From Nodosilinea foveolarum (GTDB taxonomy: Bacteria > Cyanobacteriota > Cyanobacteriia > Phormidesmidales > Phormidesmidaceae), in NCBI GenBank assembly GCA_003242035.1, contig QBMC01000004.1, forward strand, positions 1 through 64,000: a stretch of DNA of 64,000 nucleotides, read 5' to 3'. A program made the translations under genes and the position numbers. Shown one piece after another: positions 24,622-33,981 of the stretch. How positions within the stretch are numbered: position 1 is the stretch's first letter; each line of letters starts with the position of its first letter. The notes under the pieces were generated by a model. The model made no database searches, had not been told where the DNA came from, and saw only the letters and a list, made by a program, of their open reading frames with translations.

Positions 24622-25107
24622 ATGAGTATTGTCACGAAGTCAATCGTGAATGCCGACGCTGAGGCCCGTTACCTCAGCCCCGGCGAGCTAGACCGCATCA
24701 AAGGTTTTGTTACCTCTGGCGAACGTCGCGTACGGGTCGCTCAGGTTCTAACTGAGTCTCGCGAGCGCATCGTCAAGCAAGCGGGCGATCAGCTTTTCCA
24801 AAAGCGCCCTGACGTTGTTTCTCCCGGCGGCAACGCATACGGCGAAGAAATGACGGCTACTTGCCTGCGCGACATGGATTACTACTTGCGTCTGATCACT
24901 TACGGCGTAGTTGCAGGCGACGTTGCTCCGATCGAAGAAATCGGTTTGGTGGGTGCGCGTGAAATGTACAACTCTTTGGGCACATCCATTCCTGCAATGG
25001 CTGAGTCTATCCGCTGCATGAAGAGCGTTGCTGGCTCTATGATGTCGGGTGATGATGCGACTGAAGCCGCTGGTTACTTCGACTATGTTATCGGTGGTTT
25101 GCAGTAG
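24622..25107 (+). CDS. apcA: allophycocyanin alpha subunit
   Basis: [30 protein letters not shown]...[22 protein letters not shown]...[10 protein letters not shown]; preceded by AGGA ribosome-binding site; the track ORF starts further upstream at 24550. Confidence 0.99.
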   Translation: MSIVTKSIVNADAEARYLSPGELDRIKGFVTSGERRVRVAQVLTESRERIVKQAGDQLFQKRPDVVSPGGNAYGEEMTATCLRDMDYYLRLITYGVVAGDVAPIEEIGLVGAREMYNSLGTSIPAMAESIRCMKSVAGSMMSGDDATEAAGYFDYVIGGLQ

Positions 25108-25111
25108 ATTC

Positions 25112-25144
25112 AAACCCGGATCTAGTCAAACCCAGATCTAGTTC
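25112..25144. repeat. short tandem duplication in the apcA-apcB spacer
   Basis: tcaaacccGGATCTAG tcaaacccAGATCTAG: two 16-bp units differing by one base. Confidence 0.8.
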
Positions 25145-25180
25145 AATAGCAAAAAAGACCCATCTAAGGAACACACCAAT

Positions 25181-25666
25181 ATGCAAGACGCAATTACTGC
25201 TGTAATTAATGCATCGGACGTTCAAGGTAAGTACCTCGATCAGTCCTCTATGGATAAGCTCAAAGCTTATTTCCAAACGGGTGAGCTGCGCGTTCGTGCG
25301 GCCACTTCTATCAGCGCCAACGCGGCTGAAATCGTGAAGGAAGCAGTAGCTAAATCCCTACTGTACTCTGACATCACCCGTCCGGGTGGCAACATGTACA
25401 CGACTCGTCGCTATGCTGCCTGCATTCGCGACTTGGACTACTACTTGCGCTACTCTACCTACGCTATGTTGGCAGGCGATGCTTCCATTCTCGATGAGCG
25501 CGTGCTCAACGGTTTGAAAGAAACCTACAACTCCTTGGGCGTGCCTGTCGGCGCGACTGTCCAAGCGATTCAAGCGATGAAAGAAGTAACGGCTAGCCTA
25601 GTCGGCGCTGACGCTGGTAAAGAAATGGGCGTTTACTTCGACTACATCTGCTCTGGCCTTAGCTAG
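25181..25666 (+). CDS. apcB: allophycocyanin beta subunit
   Basis: [41 protein letters not shown]...[22 protein letters not shown]. Confidence 0.99.
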   Translation: MQDAITAVINASDVQGKYLDQSSMDKLKAYFQTGELRVRAATSISANAAEIVKEAVAKSLLYSDITRPGGNMYTTRRYAACIRDLDYYLRYSTYAMLAGDASILDERVLNGLKETYNSLGVPVGATVQAIQAMKEVTASLVGADAGKEMGVYFDYICSGLS

Positions 25667-26288
25667 TCGCAGTTAGTTTGAGTTTCCTGTTTTAAGTGAA
25701 GCTGGCGTTTTTTATGCTCAGCCCTGGTGTTCTAGTTGATGACCAACTAGCCGATGGACTGACTGTAAAAGGCACTACCCGCTTTGCACCTTTTAGGACT
25801 TGTGGTTCGCCGCAGTCCACCTTTTCTGCCTAAAAGTCTGGGATGAGTGTTAGAAAATTGAGGGCTTGTTGGGACTGGCCGTAGGGTCAAAACATCCCTG
25901 AATGGCTTCGGTTAGCTAGCATTGATAGTTCAGACTTTTAGGTAGCATTTAGCAGATATGTTTAGCAGACAATGTCCGGCGAGTAATATTTAGCTGTGGT
26001 GCCTAGCTATACTTTGCTAACTGCTTTCATAGATACTTTGACAACTATCTTTGCCAAATACTTCGACGAATAGACTGTTGTTTGCTCACTGAGCCGATGA
26101 GCGAACGTTAAGTAAGTGAAATTGGGTTAAAGCCGCTCTTTAAGACTGCGAGATTTTAGGACTGACGGGACTTTTTGCCACGCCTGCCCTTTCAGAAAAA
26201 AGCAGATCCGTAAGCTATAAAGACCGATTTTCACGAGCAGTTTTAGACTGTAATCAGATTTTAATTTAGATACCCAAGAGGCCCTACT

Positions 26289-26492
26289 ATGCGAATGTTC
26301 CGAGTGACTGCCTGCGTTCCTAGCCAAACTAGAATTCGAACTCAGCGCGAGCTGCAAAATACTTATTTCACCAAGTTAGTTCCCTACGACAACTGGTTTA
26401 AGGAGCAGCAGCGCATTCAAAAGATGGGCGGTACTATCGTTAAAGTGGAATTGGCGACCGGTCGCAAAGGGGCTAATACAGGTCTAGCATAG
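26289..26492 (+). CDS. apcC: phycobilisome core small linker (L_C 7.8)
   Basis: MRMFRVTACVPSQTRIRTQRELQNTYFTKLVPYDNWFKEQQRIQKMGGTIVKVELATG. Confidence 0.98.
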   Translation: MRMFRVTACVPSQTRIRTQRELQNTYFTKLVPYDNWFKEQQRIQKMGGTIVKVELATGRKGANTGLA

Positions 26493-26517
26493 GCTAACCA
26501 CAGAGAAGAAAACTAGG

Positions 26518-26554
26518 AAAAAAGGGCAGGAAGTTTCAACCTCCTGCCCTTTTT
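26518..26554 (+). terminator. rho-independent terminator of apcC
   Basis: AAAAAGGGCAGGA-agtttcaacc-TCCTGCCCTTTTT perfect GC stem with T-run. Confidence 0.85.
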
Positions 26555-26638
26555 AGTTGGCATCAGGTCAATGCTCATTTAGTAATAGAAGACACAAAGG
26601 CCGCCGCCATCATTTGTGGGCTAAACGCATTGATGAAG

Positions 26639-26857
26639 TTATCTGAGTCCGATCCAGGTGAAAAAATCTTGCCGAGTGATGACCTCTGTGAGCAGTAATG
26701 CTACAAATCCGATCATCGCGAATCGACCGTTTATTCTTTCTGCATATCGGTTCCAGCCGAAGCTAGGATTCTCAGCGGTTGGTGGGGTCTCTACTGCGTC
26801 TGGCCTCGGGGAGGATGGGTTCTCGGCGATCGCCTGTTCGCTCGGGGGATGGGTCAT
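26639..26857 (-). CDS. high light inducible protein / chlorophyll a-b binding family (Hlip)
   Basis: [39 protein letters not shown]: Chl-binding ExxNGRxAMxGF motif in a single TM. Confidence 0.92.
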   Translation of the reverse strand: MTHPPSEQAIAENPSSPRPDAVETPPTAENPSFGWNRYAERINGRFAMIGFVALLLTEVITRQDFFTWIGLR

Positions 26858-27226
26858 AGGGATGAATGGGTGCTTTTGCTTACTTATCTATATTACTGGT
26901 TTGCATCCCTAGTTTATCTATCAAGCTAGCCTGCTTTACTATCTTTGCCCTGGCATTGACAAGAAGATAGCTAAGAAGACGGCGATCGCCCCTACGAAAA
27001 TTAGTTAATAAAAACTGAGAGATACAAGAAACCTTTTAACTGTTTTGTGGATGGGTTAAATAGCTTGCTATCGTTACTTGCAATTGGAAGTATCCATGCA
27101 GTGCCTTTTTATTTTTTTCAACTTTTGTGTTTATATGTAGTTAGTTTATAGACGTGCTTGTGCTGCTATAGCCGCTATAACCGAAAGCATTCACTATTGT
27201 TTTAGAGTTAATCATCTCAAAGGGCT

Positions 27227-27613
27227 ATGGTTGATAAAAATACGCCGCTGAAGGGGAAAGCGCTTCTTCAAAAGTTCAACGAACTAGGCCCTTTGTCTAA
27301 AGGCGAATTGGCTAAAGGCTGTGGTTACTACACACTGACGAAGGATAACCAAATAAGAGCTAATCTGGCCGACTTTTATAAAGCGCTGCTAGAGGCAAAA
27401 GGTCTCTTCTTAGATCCCGAAGGCTCCAAAGATGGGAGAGGTCGCGAGCCGACCTACCGCGTTGGTATTCATAAAAATGGTCAGATTGTGATTGGGTCTA
27501 CCTATACACAGAAAATGGGTCTTAAACCGGGCGATGAATTTGTTATTAAACTAGGCTATAAACACATTCGATTAGAACAGATTGACGAGTCTAAGAAGGA
27601 CGCTCAAGATTAG
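27227..27613 (+). CDS. cyanobacterial AbrB-like transcriptional regulator (cyAbrB)
   Basis: LKGKALLQKFNELGPLSKGELAKGCGYYT...C-terminal IGSTYTQKMGLKPGDEFVIKLGYKHIRL, characteristic of cyAbrB. Confidence 0.93.
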   Translation: MVDKNTPLKGKALLQKFNELGPLSKGELAKGCGYYTLTKDNQIRANLADFYKALLEAKGLFLDPEGSKDGRGREPTYRVGIHKNGQIVIGSTYTQKMGLKPGDEFVIKLGYKHIRLEQIDESKKDAQD

Positions 27614-27637
27614 CTGGCGCTCTAAGTTTTACTGCCA

Positions 27638-28966
27638 CTACAGGGCTTTTAAGGTAACGAGCGTAACTGGATTGAGCGGAGTGAGGCGAGTGAGGGGGCC
27701 AACCGGAATGGAGCGTGCCACGTTGATTTGCGTGAGGTGATAAGTCCAGTGCGTTGCTACGTCGCTTTGAGTTGCCCAAGCGATCGCCTGAGCCAGATGC
27801 TCGGCAGTGGCCAGTGCCATGACAATTCTAAGGGGCTGAGACTGAGGGGCCTGCTGATGCAGGCTTGATAGCAACGTTAAAATGGGCAACAGATGACCGC
27901 TACTGCCGCCGATGAATACACAGTGGGGATGAGGTAAGTCTTGCAGCGCCGATGGTGCGCTGCCCTGGATAACCTGGATAGGGGCGATCGCCAATCTTCT
28001 AGCATTTTTCTTAATGAGCGCCGCCCCTACCGCCGTTTTTTCGATAGCATACAGGCGAGCGGTGGGGCATAGTCGGCTCAGCTCTATGCTGATCGAACCC
28101 GTGCCTGCGCCGATATCCCAAATCACCTGACCATCGAGCGGGGCTAGCTCGCCTAATATCAACAGCCGGATTTCTTTTTTGGTGATCAGCATGGGGCGAT
28201 CTGGAAAGCCTTGGAATACGGCGTCGGGAAGTCCGATTAACGGTAAGCGATCGCTCAGTGAAGATTGGCCTATAGGCTGATCGAGTTCGTCTGTTGGCTG
28301 TCGGCGCAAGACCACTACGTTAAGCGGCGCGAACGCTTTAGACTGAGCCGCTTCCAGGCTGTACTGAGCGACCCGTTCGGCTGGATCTCCCAGATTTTCG
28401 CAGACCCACATTTGGTAGTGGACAGGCACATCGAGACGGATGATTAGACGAGCGATCGCCCCCGGGGTCATCACGTTATCGGTGAGTAGAGCAATCTTGG
28501 AGTCACCGCGCTTGATAGCTTTGAGTAAAAGCGTCTCGCTGCGCCCATGAACGCTGATCAGGGTGGCGTCTTGCCAGGGCAGCTTGAGTCGGCTAAAGGC
28601 TAGCTGTATGGCGCTGATGTGAGGATGAAAGGTCAGTTGATCGGGTGGAAAATTAGCGAGGAGTAGACGCCCTAAGCCAAAGAAAAGCGGATCGCCAGAG
28701 GTGAGAACGACGATGCGAGTGTGGGGATGAGAGGCATGGCGCGATCGCATGTTCTCAAACGTTTGGCTAAAATTGCCAAGCGGCCAACCTTCCACGGACG
28801 AAGGCGGCTTAAGTAAATAATCAAAAGCCTCTAAATGTCTCGGCCCGCCAACTAATACGGTTGCCGACTCCACCAAGGTACGCACCGTTGGTGACAGGCT
28901 ATCTGCACCGGTTATCCCAATGCCGACCACATGAATTAACGGCAAGTCAGTCATCGCTTCGGCCAT
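27638..28966 (-). CDS. cobL: precorrin-6Y C5,15-methyltransferase (CbiE-CbiT fusion)
   Basis: N-terminal CbiE (VVGIGITGADSLSP, VVLTSGDPLFFGLGR) and C-terminal CbiT (GQVIWDIGAGTGSISIELSRL) domains. Confidence 0.93.
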   Translation of the reverse strand: MAEAMTDLPLIHVVGIGITGADSLSPTVRTLVESATVLVGGPRHLEAFDYLLKPPSSVEGWPLGNFSQTFENMRSRHASHPHTRIVVLTSGDPLFFGLGRLLLANFPPDQLTFHPHISAIQLAFSRLKLPWQDATLISVHGRSETLLLKAIKRGDSKIALLTDNVMTPGAIARLIIRLDVPVHYQMWVCENLGDPAERVAQYSLEAAQSKAFAPLNVVVLRRQPTDELDQPIGQSSLSDRLPLIGLPDAVFQGFPDRPMLITKKEIRLLILGELAPLDGQVIWDIGAGTGSISIELSRLCPTARLYAIEKTAVGAALIKKNARRLAIAPIQVIQGSAPSALQDLPHPHCVFIGGSSGHLLPILTLLSSLHQQAPQSQPLRIVMALATAEHLAQAIAWATQSDVATHWTYHLTQINVARSIPVGPLTRLTPLNPVTLVTLKAL

Positions 28967-29588
28967 TATTTTTTGGGGATGACTGTCTCCAGGCTCCTAT
29001 CATTAGCGCATTTGCGATCGCCGCTGCGACCGCCGAGCCACCTTTACGACCCTCTACCAAAATGTGAGGCACAGATAGCTGAGCCAGCGCTGCTTTAGAC
29101 TCCACAACGTTGATAAAGCCAACGGGTACGCCAACCACCAAAGCGGGTTTCCACTTTTTCTGTCGAATGCCTTCACACAGGGCAAGCAGCGCAGTCGGTG
29201 CATTACCAACGATAAACACTGCCTGCGGTGAGGCCATGGCGCATAGACGCATACCGTAAGCGCTCCGGGTTTGCTCAGGCGGGCATCCAGGCTGCTTCAC
29301 GGCGATGTTGATCTGAGGTTTCCAGGTCTTTTGGCCTACCGTGGCGATGCCTGCGGCCACCATTGAGACATCTGTGACGAGAATAGGAGCCGTGGTGAAT
29401 GCGGTGTAGGCGGCCGTAAACGGGTCGTGGCTAAACTTAACGAGTTGCGTAAACTCGAAGTCAGCAGTGGTATGGATAATTCTTCTGACGACCGCATACT
29501 CTGCTGGTGTGAAGGAGTGAGGGCCTATCTCTCGGTCAATTTGGGCGAAGCTAGCTTCTGTAATTTTATGCTCTTGGTAGGCAGGCAT
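28947..29588 (-). CDS. cobH: precorrin-8X methylmutase
   Basis: AVVRRIIHTTADFEFTQLVKFS, VGNAPTALLALCEGI, VVGVPVGFINVVESKAAL; overlaps cobL by 20 nt. Confidence 0.95.
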   Translation of the reverse strand: MPAYQEHKITEASFAQIDREIGPHSFTPAEYAVVRRIIHTTADFEFTQLVKFSHDPFTAAYTAFTTAPILVTDVSMVAAGIATVGQKTWKPQINIAVKQPGCPPEQTRSAYGMRLCAMASPQAVFIVGNAPTALLALCEGIRQKKWKPALVVGVPVGFINVVESKAALAQLSVPHILVEGRKGGSAVAAAIANALMIGAWRQSSPKNNGRSDD

Positions 29589-29672
29589 ATCTCTATAGTT
29601 TCGGTTACTTTGCGGGAGACGTTCTTAACGGCTGAAGCCTTGGGATGGTCGAGCAAAGTATTTAATATCAAG

Positions 29673-30146
29673 CTAGCTATCAGCTTGGGGATCTGGGGTT
29701 TGCCGATCAGCTTTTTCTTCTAAATAAAACTCACTGACGTTGATGTCATCGACCACAATCGGTTCGTACCGAACGGCTCCTTCGACCGTCACAGAGTCGC
29801 CCACCTCGGGCGCATCACGATCAGTTAGCACCCACAGACTGCCGGTTTCGTCCTGCACCTGATAGAGCCAACCTTCTAAAACAGCGGCTCTTTGGGCGAT
29901 TTTTCCAGAGACGGTAATGGTGTCGTCAACCTGCTCGTCGGTAAGCGAATCAATCGCAGTGGCTGGCTGGGAAGAGAGGCGAAAGGCTGGGAGTCGAGCT
30001 GGGGCTTCTGCTGCGGGAGTTTCTGAGCTGACCTCGGCGACGGTGCATCCGCCCAGCACCGATCCCGCTAGGACGACGCCCAAACCCACACCCGCTAATG
30101 CCGCAGAGCGAGCGCTAAAAAGAGTTATCAGGCGAGTTAGTAGCAT
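29673..30146 (-). CDS. putative lipoprotein, OB-fold-like C-terminal region
   Basis: Signal peptide with lipobox-like VLGGC; TVSGKIAQRAAVLEGWLYQVQDETGSLWVLT beta-rich domain. Confidence 0.6.
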   Translation of the reverse strand: MLLTRLITLFSARSAALAGVGLGVVLAGSVLGGCTVAEVSSETPAAEAPARLPAFRLSSQPATAIDSLTDEQVDDTITVSGKIAQRAAVLEGWLYQVQDETGSLWVLTDRDAPEVGDSVTVEGAVRYEPIVVDDINVSEFYLEEKADRQTPDPQADS

Positions 30147-30371
30147 TTTTAAGATATTTAGCCCTTTAAAATATTGAACAAGCCGTTAGCGCGATCGCAT
30201 CGCCGCTGTATTGGTCGCCATATTACCCGTATAGAGGCATTTTTTCATCCGCTGCTTTGGTAATCTGGTGTCAGTGCTCGAACGCGATCGCCTCGATTAG
30301 CTTCGAGGGGTTAGCACGGGTATTAGCATTTACCGCTCAGACCTATTCGGTTAGTAGAGCATTTTAACATT

Positions 30372-31253
30372 ATGGCCCAAATCCTAGACGGGAAGGCGAT
30401 CGCCAAACAGATTCAAGCCAACCGCGCTGCCGATATCCAAAACTGGCAAACCCAGTATGGCAGACCGCCTGGATTAGCCGTGCTGATGGTGGGTAACAAC
30501 CCGGCGAGCGCGGCTTACGTTCGCGGCAAAGAGCGGGCCTGCGAGCGGCTGGGCATTGCATCTTTGGGTCAGCATTTGCCAGAGGAGACATCGTATGAAG
30601 CAATCGCCCAAGCAATCCTCTCACTCAACCAAAATTCAAACGTAGACGGCATTTTGGTTCAGCTACCGCTCCCCAACCATTTAGATTCGACGGCGCTGCT
30701 GGCGTTAATCGACCCAGACAAAGATGTCGATGGACTGCACCCCACCAATTTGGGCCGACTGGTCAGAGGCGAACCGGGTCTGAGAAGCTGTACGCCTTTT
30801 GGCATTATGCGCTTGCTCGAAGCCTACGATATTTCGCCCACCGGAAAACGCGCCGTCGTGATCGGCCGCAGCATTTTAGTCGGCAAGCCGATCGGGTTAA
30901 TGCTGCTAGCGGCTAACGCAACGCCCACCTTTGCCCATTCCAAAACTCAAAATTTATCAGAACTGACCCGCTCAGCCGATATTCTAGTAGCAGCCATCGG
31001 CATTCCTAACTTTGTGAGCAAGGAAATGGTCAAACCGGGCGCAGTCATTATTGATGTGGGCATCAACCGCATAGAAAATGCTGAAACCGGCAAAGCCCGA
31101 CTCATTGGCGACGTTGATTTTGCGGCGGTCGAACCAATCGCCTCAGCCATTACCCCCGTTCCCGGCGGCGTCGGTGCGATGACCGTGGCCATGCTCTTAG
31201 AAAATACAATTTCTAGCTACTGCGATCGCCTAAACATCACCCCTAACCCCTAA
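30372..31253 (+). CDS. folD: bifunctional methylenetetrahydrofolate dehydrogenase/cyclohydrolase
   Basis: [66 protein letters not shown]. Confidence 0.97.
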   Translation: MAQILDGKAIAKQIQANRAADIQNWQTQYGRPPGLAVLMVGNNPASAAYVRGKERACERLGIASLGQHLPEETSYEAIAQAILSLNQNSNVDGILVQLPLPNHLDSTALLALIDPDKDVDGLHPTNLGRLVRGEPGLRSCTPFGIMRLLEAYDISPTGKRAVVIGRSILVGKPIGLMLLAANATPTFAHSKTQNLSELTRSADILVAAIGIPNFVSKEMVKPGAVIIDVGINRIENAETGKARLIGDVDFAAVEPIASAITPVPGGVGAMTVAMLLENTISSYCDRLNITPNP

Positions 31254-31298
31254 TCCTTCGCTCTTTCCAACTCATCACTCATCACTCATCACTTCCCC

Positions 31299-32240
31299 AT
31301 GGTGACCACCAACCTCGACACCCCTAACCTCGACAGCGCCGAGACCGTCGCTGCTACCGCGTTCGATCTCAAAACGTATCTGGTCCAACAGGCCCAGCAA
31401 GTCGAGGCGGCACTAGATCGATCTTTGCCGATGCGTTATCCCGAGCAAATCTATGAGGCAATGCGCTACTCGCTGCTAGCTGGTGGCAAACGGCTCAGGC
31501 CGATTCTGTGTTTGGCAACTTGTAAAATGCTAGGCGCATCTGAGAGTGTCGCGATGCCCACTGCTTGCGCGTTAGAAATGGTGCACACCATGTCGCTGAT
31601 TCACGATGACCTGCCTGCGATGGATGATGATGACTACCGCCGTGGCAAGTTGACCAACCACAAGGTATATGGCGAAGATGTGGCGGTTTTGGCGGGTGAT
31701 GGGCTGCTGGCCTACGCCTTTGAATATATTGCGACGCAGACTAAAGGGGCCGCCCCTGAGCAGATTTTGAAGGTGATTGCTCAGCTTGGGAAAGCGGTTG
31801 GTGCAGACGGGTTGGTGGGCGGTCAGATTGTCGATTTGGCTTCGGAAGGCACGCTCGTCAACGAAGAGACGCTGACCTACATTCACATGCACAAGACGGC
31901 GGCGCTGTTAGAAGTTTCGGTGACTTCTGGGGCGATGCTGGCGGGTGCGGATGCGATCGCCATTGAACAGCTCAGCCGATACGCACAGCGCATTGGGCTA
32001 GCCTTTCAAATTGTGGACGATGTGCTCGACATTACATCTACACCTGAAACATTAGGTAAATCGGTGGGGAAAGACGTTGCCGCGCAGAAGGCGACTTATC
32101 CTAGTCTATGGGGATTGGAGGAATCGCAGCAGCGAGCAGAGCAGCTAGTAGTAGAGGCAATCTCAGCCCTTGATGGCTTTGGCGGATCGGCTGAGCCTTT
32201 GAGAGCGATCGCCCAATACATCACCGCCCGCACCCACTGA
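31299..32240 (+). CDS. crtE: geranylgeranyl diphosphate synthase (polyprenyl synthetase)
   Basis: [18 protein letters not shown] and [15 protein letters not shown] aspartate-rich motifs; GGKRLRP. Confidence 0.93.
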   Translation: MVTTNLDTPNLDSAETVAATAFDLKTYLVQQAQQVEAALDRSLPMRYPEQIYEAMRYSLLAGGKRLRPILCLATCKMLGASESVAMPTACALEMVHTMSLIHDDLPAMDDDDYRRGKLTNHKVYGEDVAVLAGDGLLAYAFEYIATQTKGAAPEQILKVIAQLGKAVGADGLVGGQIVDLASEGTLVNEETLTYIHMHKTAALLEVSVTSGAMLAGADAIAIEQLSRYAQRIGLAFQIVDDVLDITSTPETLGKSVGKDVAAQKATYPSLWGLEESQQRAEQLVVEAISALDGFGGSAEPLRAIAQYITARTH

Positions 32241-32289
32241 TCGCACATCACTTTCAAGCTCTTTACTCACGCCGCTCTACCTCAGCCTC

Positions 32290-32745
32290 ATGCACGACTT
32301 CAATCAAATCTTCGACAATCATGTGCTTTGGGTAGCGTTAGTTGCCTGCATCACAGCTCAAATTCTCAAGCTCGTCTTCGAGTTTGCTCAACACCGCTCT
32401 ATCAACCCCAAAGTTTTGGTCGAAACCGGTGGAATGCCTAGCGCTCACTCGGCGCTGGTGACGGCATTAGCCTGTGGGGTCGGACAAACGATTGGTTGGA
32501 ACACACCTGCTTTTGCAGTGACCTCAGTCTTTGCGGTCATTGTTATGTATGACGCGGCGGGCGTTCGGCAAGCCGCTGGCAAGCAGGCCAAAGTCCTCAA
32601 CCAAATTTTAGATGAGCTATTTCAAGAGCATTCCGAATTTAATCAAGATCGGCTAAAAGAGCTGCTGGGTCATACGCCTGTGCAAGTGATTGTTGGCTCC
32701 GCGCTAGGCGTTGTGATTGCCTGGTTAACCGCGCCAGTTGCCTGA
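32290..32745 (+). CDS. divergent PAP2 family protein (DUF212)
   Basis: GGMPSAHSALVTALACGVGQTIGW, VMYDAAGVRQAAGKQAKVLNQI, LKELLGHTPVQVIVG. Confidence 0.92.
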   Translation: MHDFNQIFDNHVLWVALVACITAQILKLVFEFAQHRSINPKVLVETGGMPSAHSALVTALACGVGQTIGWNTPAFAVTSVFAVIVMYDAAGVRQAAGKQAKVLNQILDELFQEHSEFNQDRLKELLGHTPVQVIVGSALGVVIAWLTAPVA

Positions 32746-32772
32746 AGCCGTCAGTGAGGTAGCAAGAATGAT

Positions 32773-33495
32773 CTAAAACCGTGCGACGGCTGGGGTCATC
32801 CGCACGACTTCCTGGGCATCGACTACGATTGCGGTGGTCTGAGCATCGATCAGGCGCTGTAAGGTGGCGGCGGCGCTGTCCGCATCGCTGGTGTAGTCGG
32901 CTAGTAGGTAAGCTTGGCCTCGGTAGACGGCGAGTCCGACAGGCCGCACTACCTGGCTGACAGTATCGGCGATTTCTGGGCGATCGCCATAGTTCACCAA
33001 AACGGCATAGCCCGCGCCCAACCTTAGCGGCTGGTAAATCCCTGCTCCACCCGTCGAGCTACGAACCGATTGGCCTGCTGGCGTCTGGGCCGACGTCTGG
33101 ACGGCATTTTGGGCGGTGGATGAAGGATTCGTTTGAGCAGCACCGTCAGTCGGCTTAGAGACAAAGCTCTCGTAGCCTTCTACCGTAACCATGTAGGTGG
33201 CCCAGGCATTAGCTGTTTCTAAGCTGGTGAAGCCGCCTGCTCTAACTAGCACTTCGTCTAGATACTGGCAAACCAGCACAGTATTATCGGCTGGCAAGGC
33301 GGCGGCAATCTGACGGCGCTCTGTCTCGTTTTCTCCGCGTACCAGCAGCAAATATTCCTGGGCAACAGGCGGTGGACAAGCCGGTAGCCTAGACTGCGCC
33401 ATTGCTCGTATCGGCAACAGCGCTGACCCTATCGTTGAAACCAGCGTGGCAGCACTAACCGAAACGGCCAAAGATAAGCGAGAAAAAGATAGCAT
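32773..33495 (-). CDS. hypothetical exported protein with SPOR-like repeats
   Basis: Signal peptide-like N-terminus; two similar alpha/beta segments (LLVRGENETERRQIAAALP..., YAVLVNYGDRPEIADTVSQVV...). Confidence 0.55.
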   Translation of the reverse strand: MLSFSRLSLAVSVSAATLVSTIGSALLPIRAMAQSRLPACPPPVAQEYLLLVRGENETERRQIAAALPADNTVLVCQYLDEVLVRAGGFTSLETANAWATYMVTVEGYESFVSKPTDGAAQTNPSSTAQNAVQTSAQTPAGQSVRSSTGGAGIYQPLRLGAGYAVLVNYGDRPEIADTVSQVVRPVGLAVYRGQAYLLADYTSDADSAAATLQRLIDAQTTAIVVDAQEVVRMTPAVARF

Positions 33496-33529
33496 ACAAA
33501 ATTTCAGGATTTAGGGTGAGCAGCTCAAA

Positions 33530-33859
33530 TTAGGAGACGACCTCTAGGGACGCTAGGGGATCGGGGATAGCGCTACTAGGGGCTTCGAAAGCGCCTGTGG
33601 CAACATACTCCAAGCGCAGCTTGAGCCAGGTGATAAACGTTTTGTCGGTGGAGACGACAGCGGCTGCGGGCTGCGGACATTTGGCCTTAGTCGCAGATAG
33701 CTCTGGAGTTTCTAGGAAAGCAGGCTGCTTAATTAGCCAGAAGTCGATTTCTTTTTCTTTTGATTGATAATGGCGATAGCGTTCTTGGAGCACTTCGTCG
33801 AGCGGTTCTTCTTCTAATAGAAAGCGCTGACTCGCCGCCACGTAGTAATAAGTTGTCAT
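33530..33859 (-). CDS. ycf54: Ycf54-like Mg-protoporphyrin IX monomethyl ester cyclase subunit
   Basis: TTYYYVAASQRFLLEEEPLDEVLQERYRHYQSKEKEIDFWLIKQPAFLE matches the Ycf54 family start; TFITWLKLRLEYVATGAFEAP. Confidence 0.9.
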   Translation of the reverse strand: MTTYYYVAASQRFLLEEEPLDEVLQERYRHYQSKEKEIDFWLIKQPAFLETPELSATKAKCPQPAAAVVSTDKTFITWLKLRLEYVATGAFEAPSSAIPDPLASLEVVS

Positions 33860-33981
33860 TGTTTTAGTTAAAAGCGTCCAGGCGGGGAAATGCCTGATTA
33901 GATTATCTTACGATGATGCAACCTGCCAAAAGTACTGTGCCACTGTAGTGAATCTGATGCACTGACCTGAACGTGGCGAAG

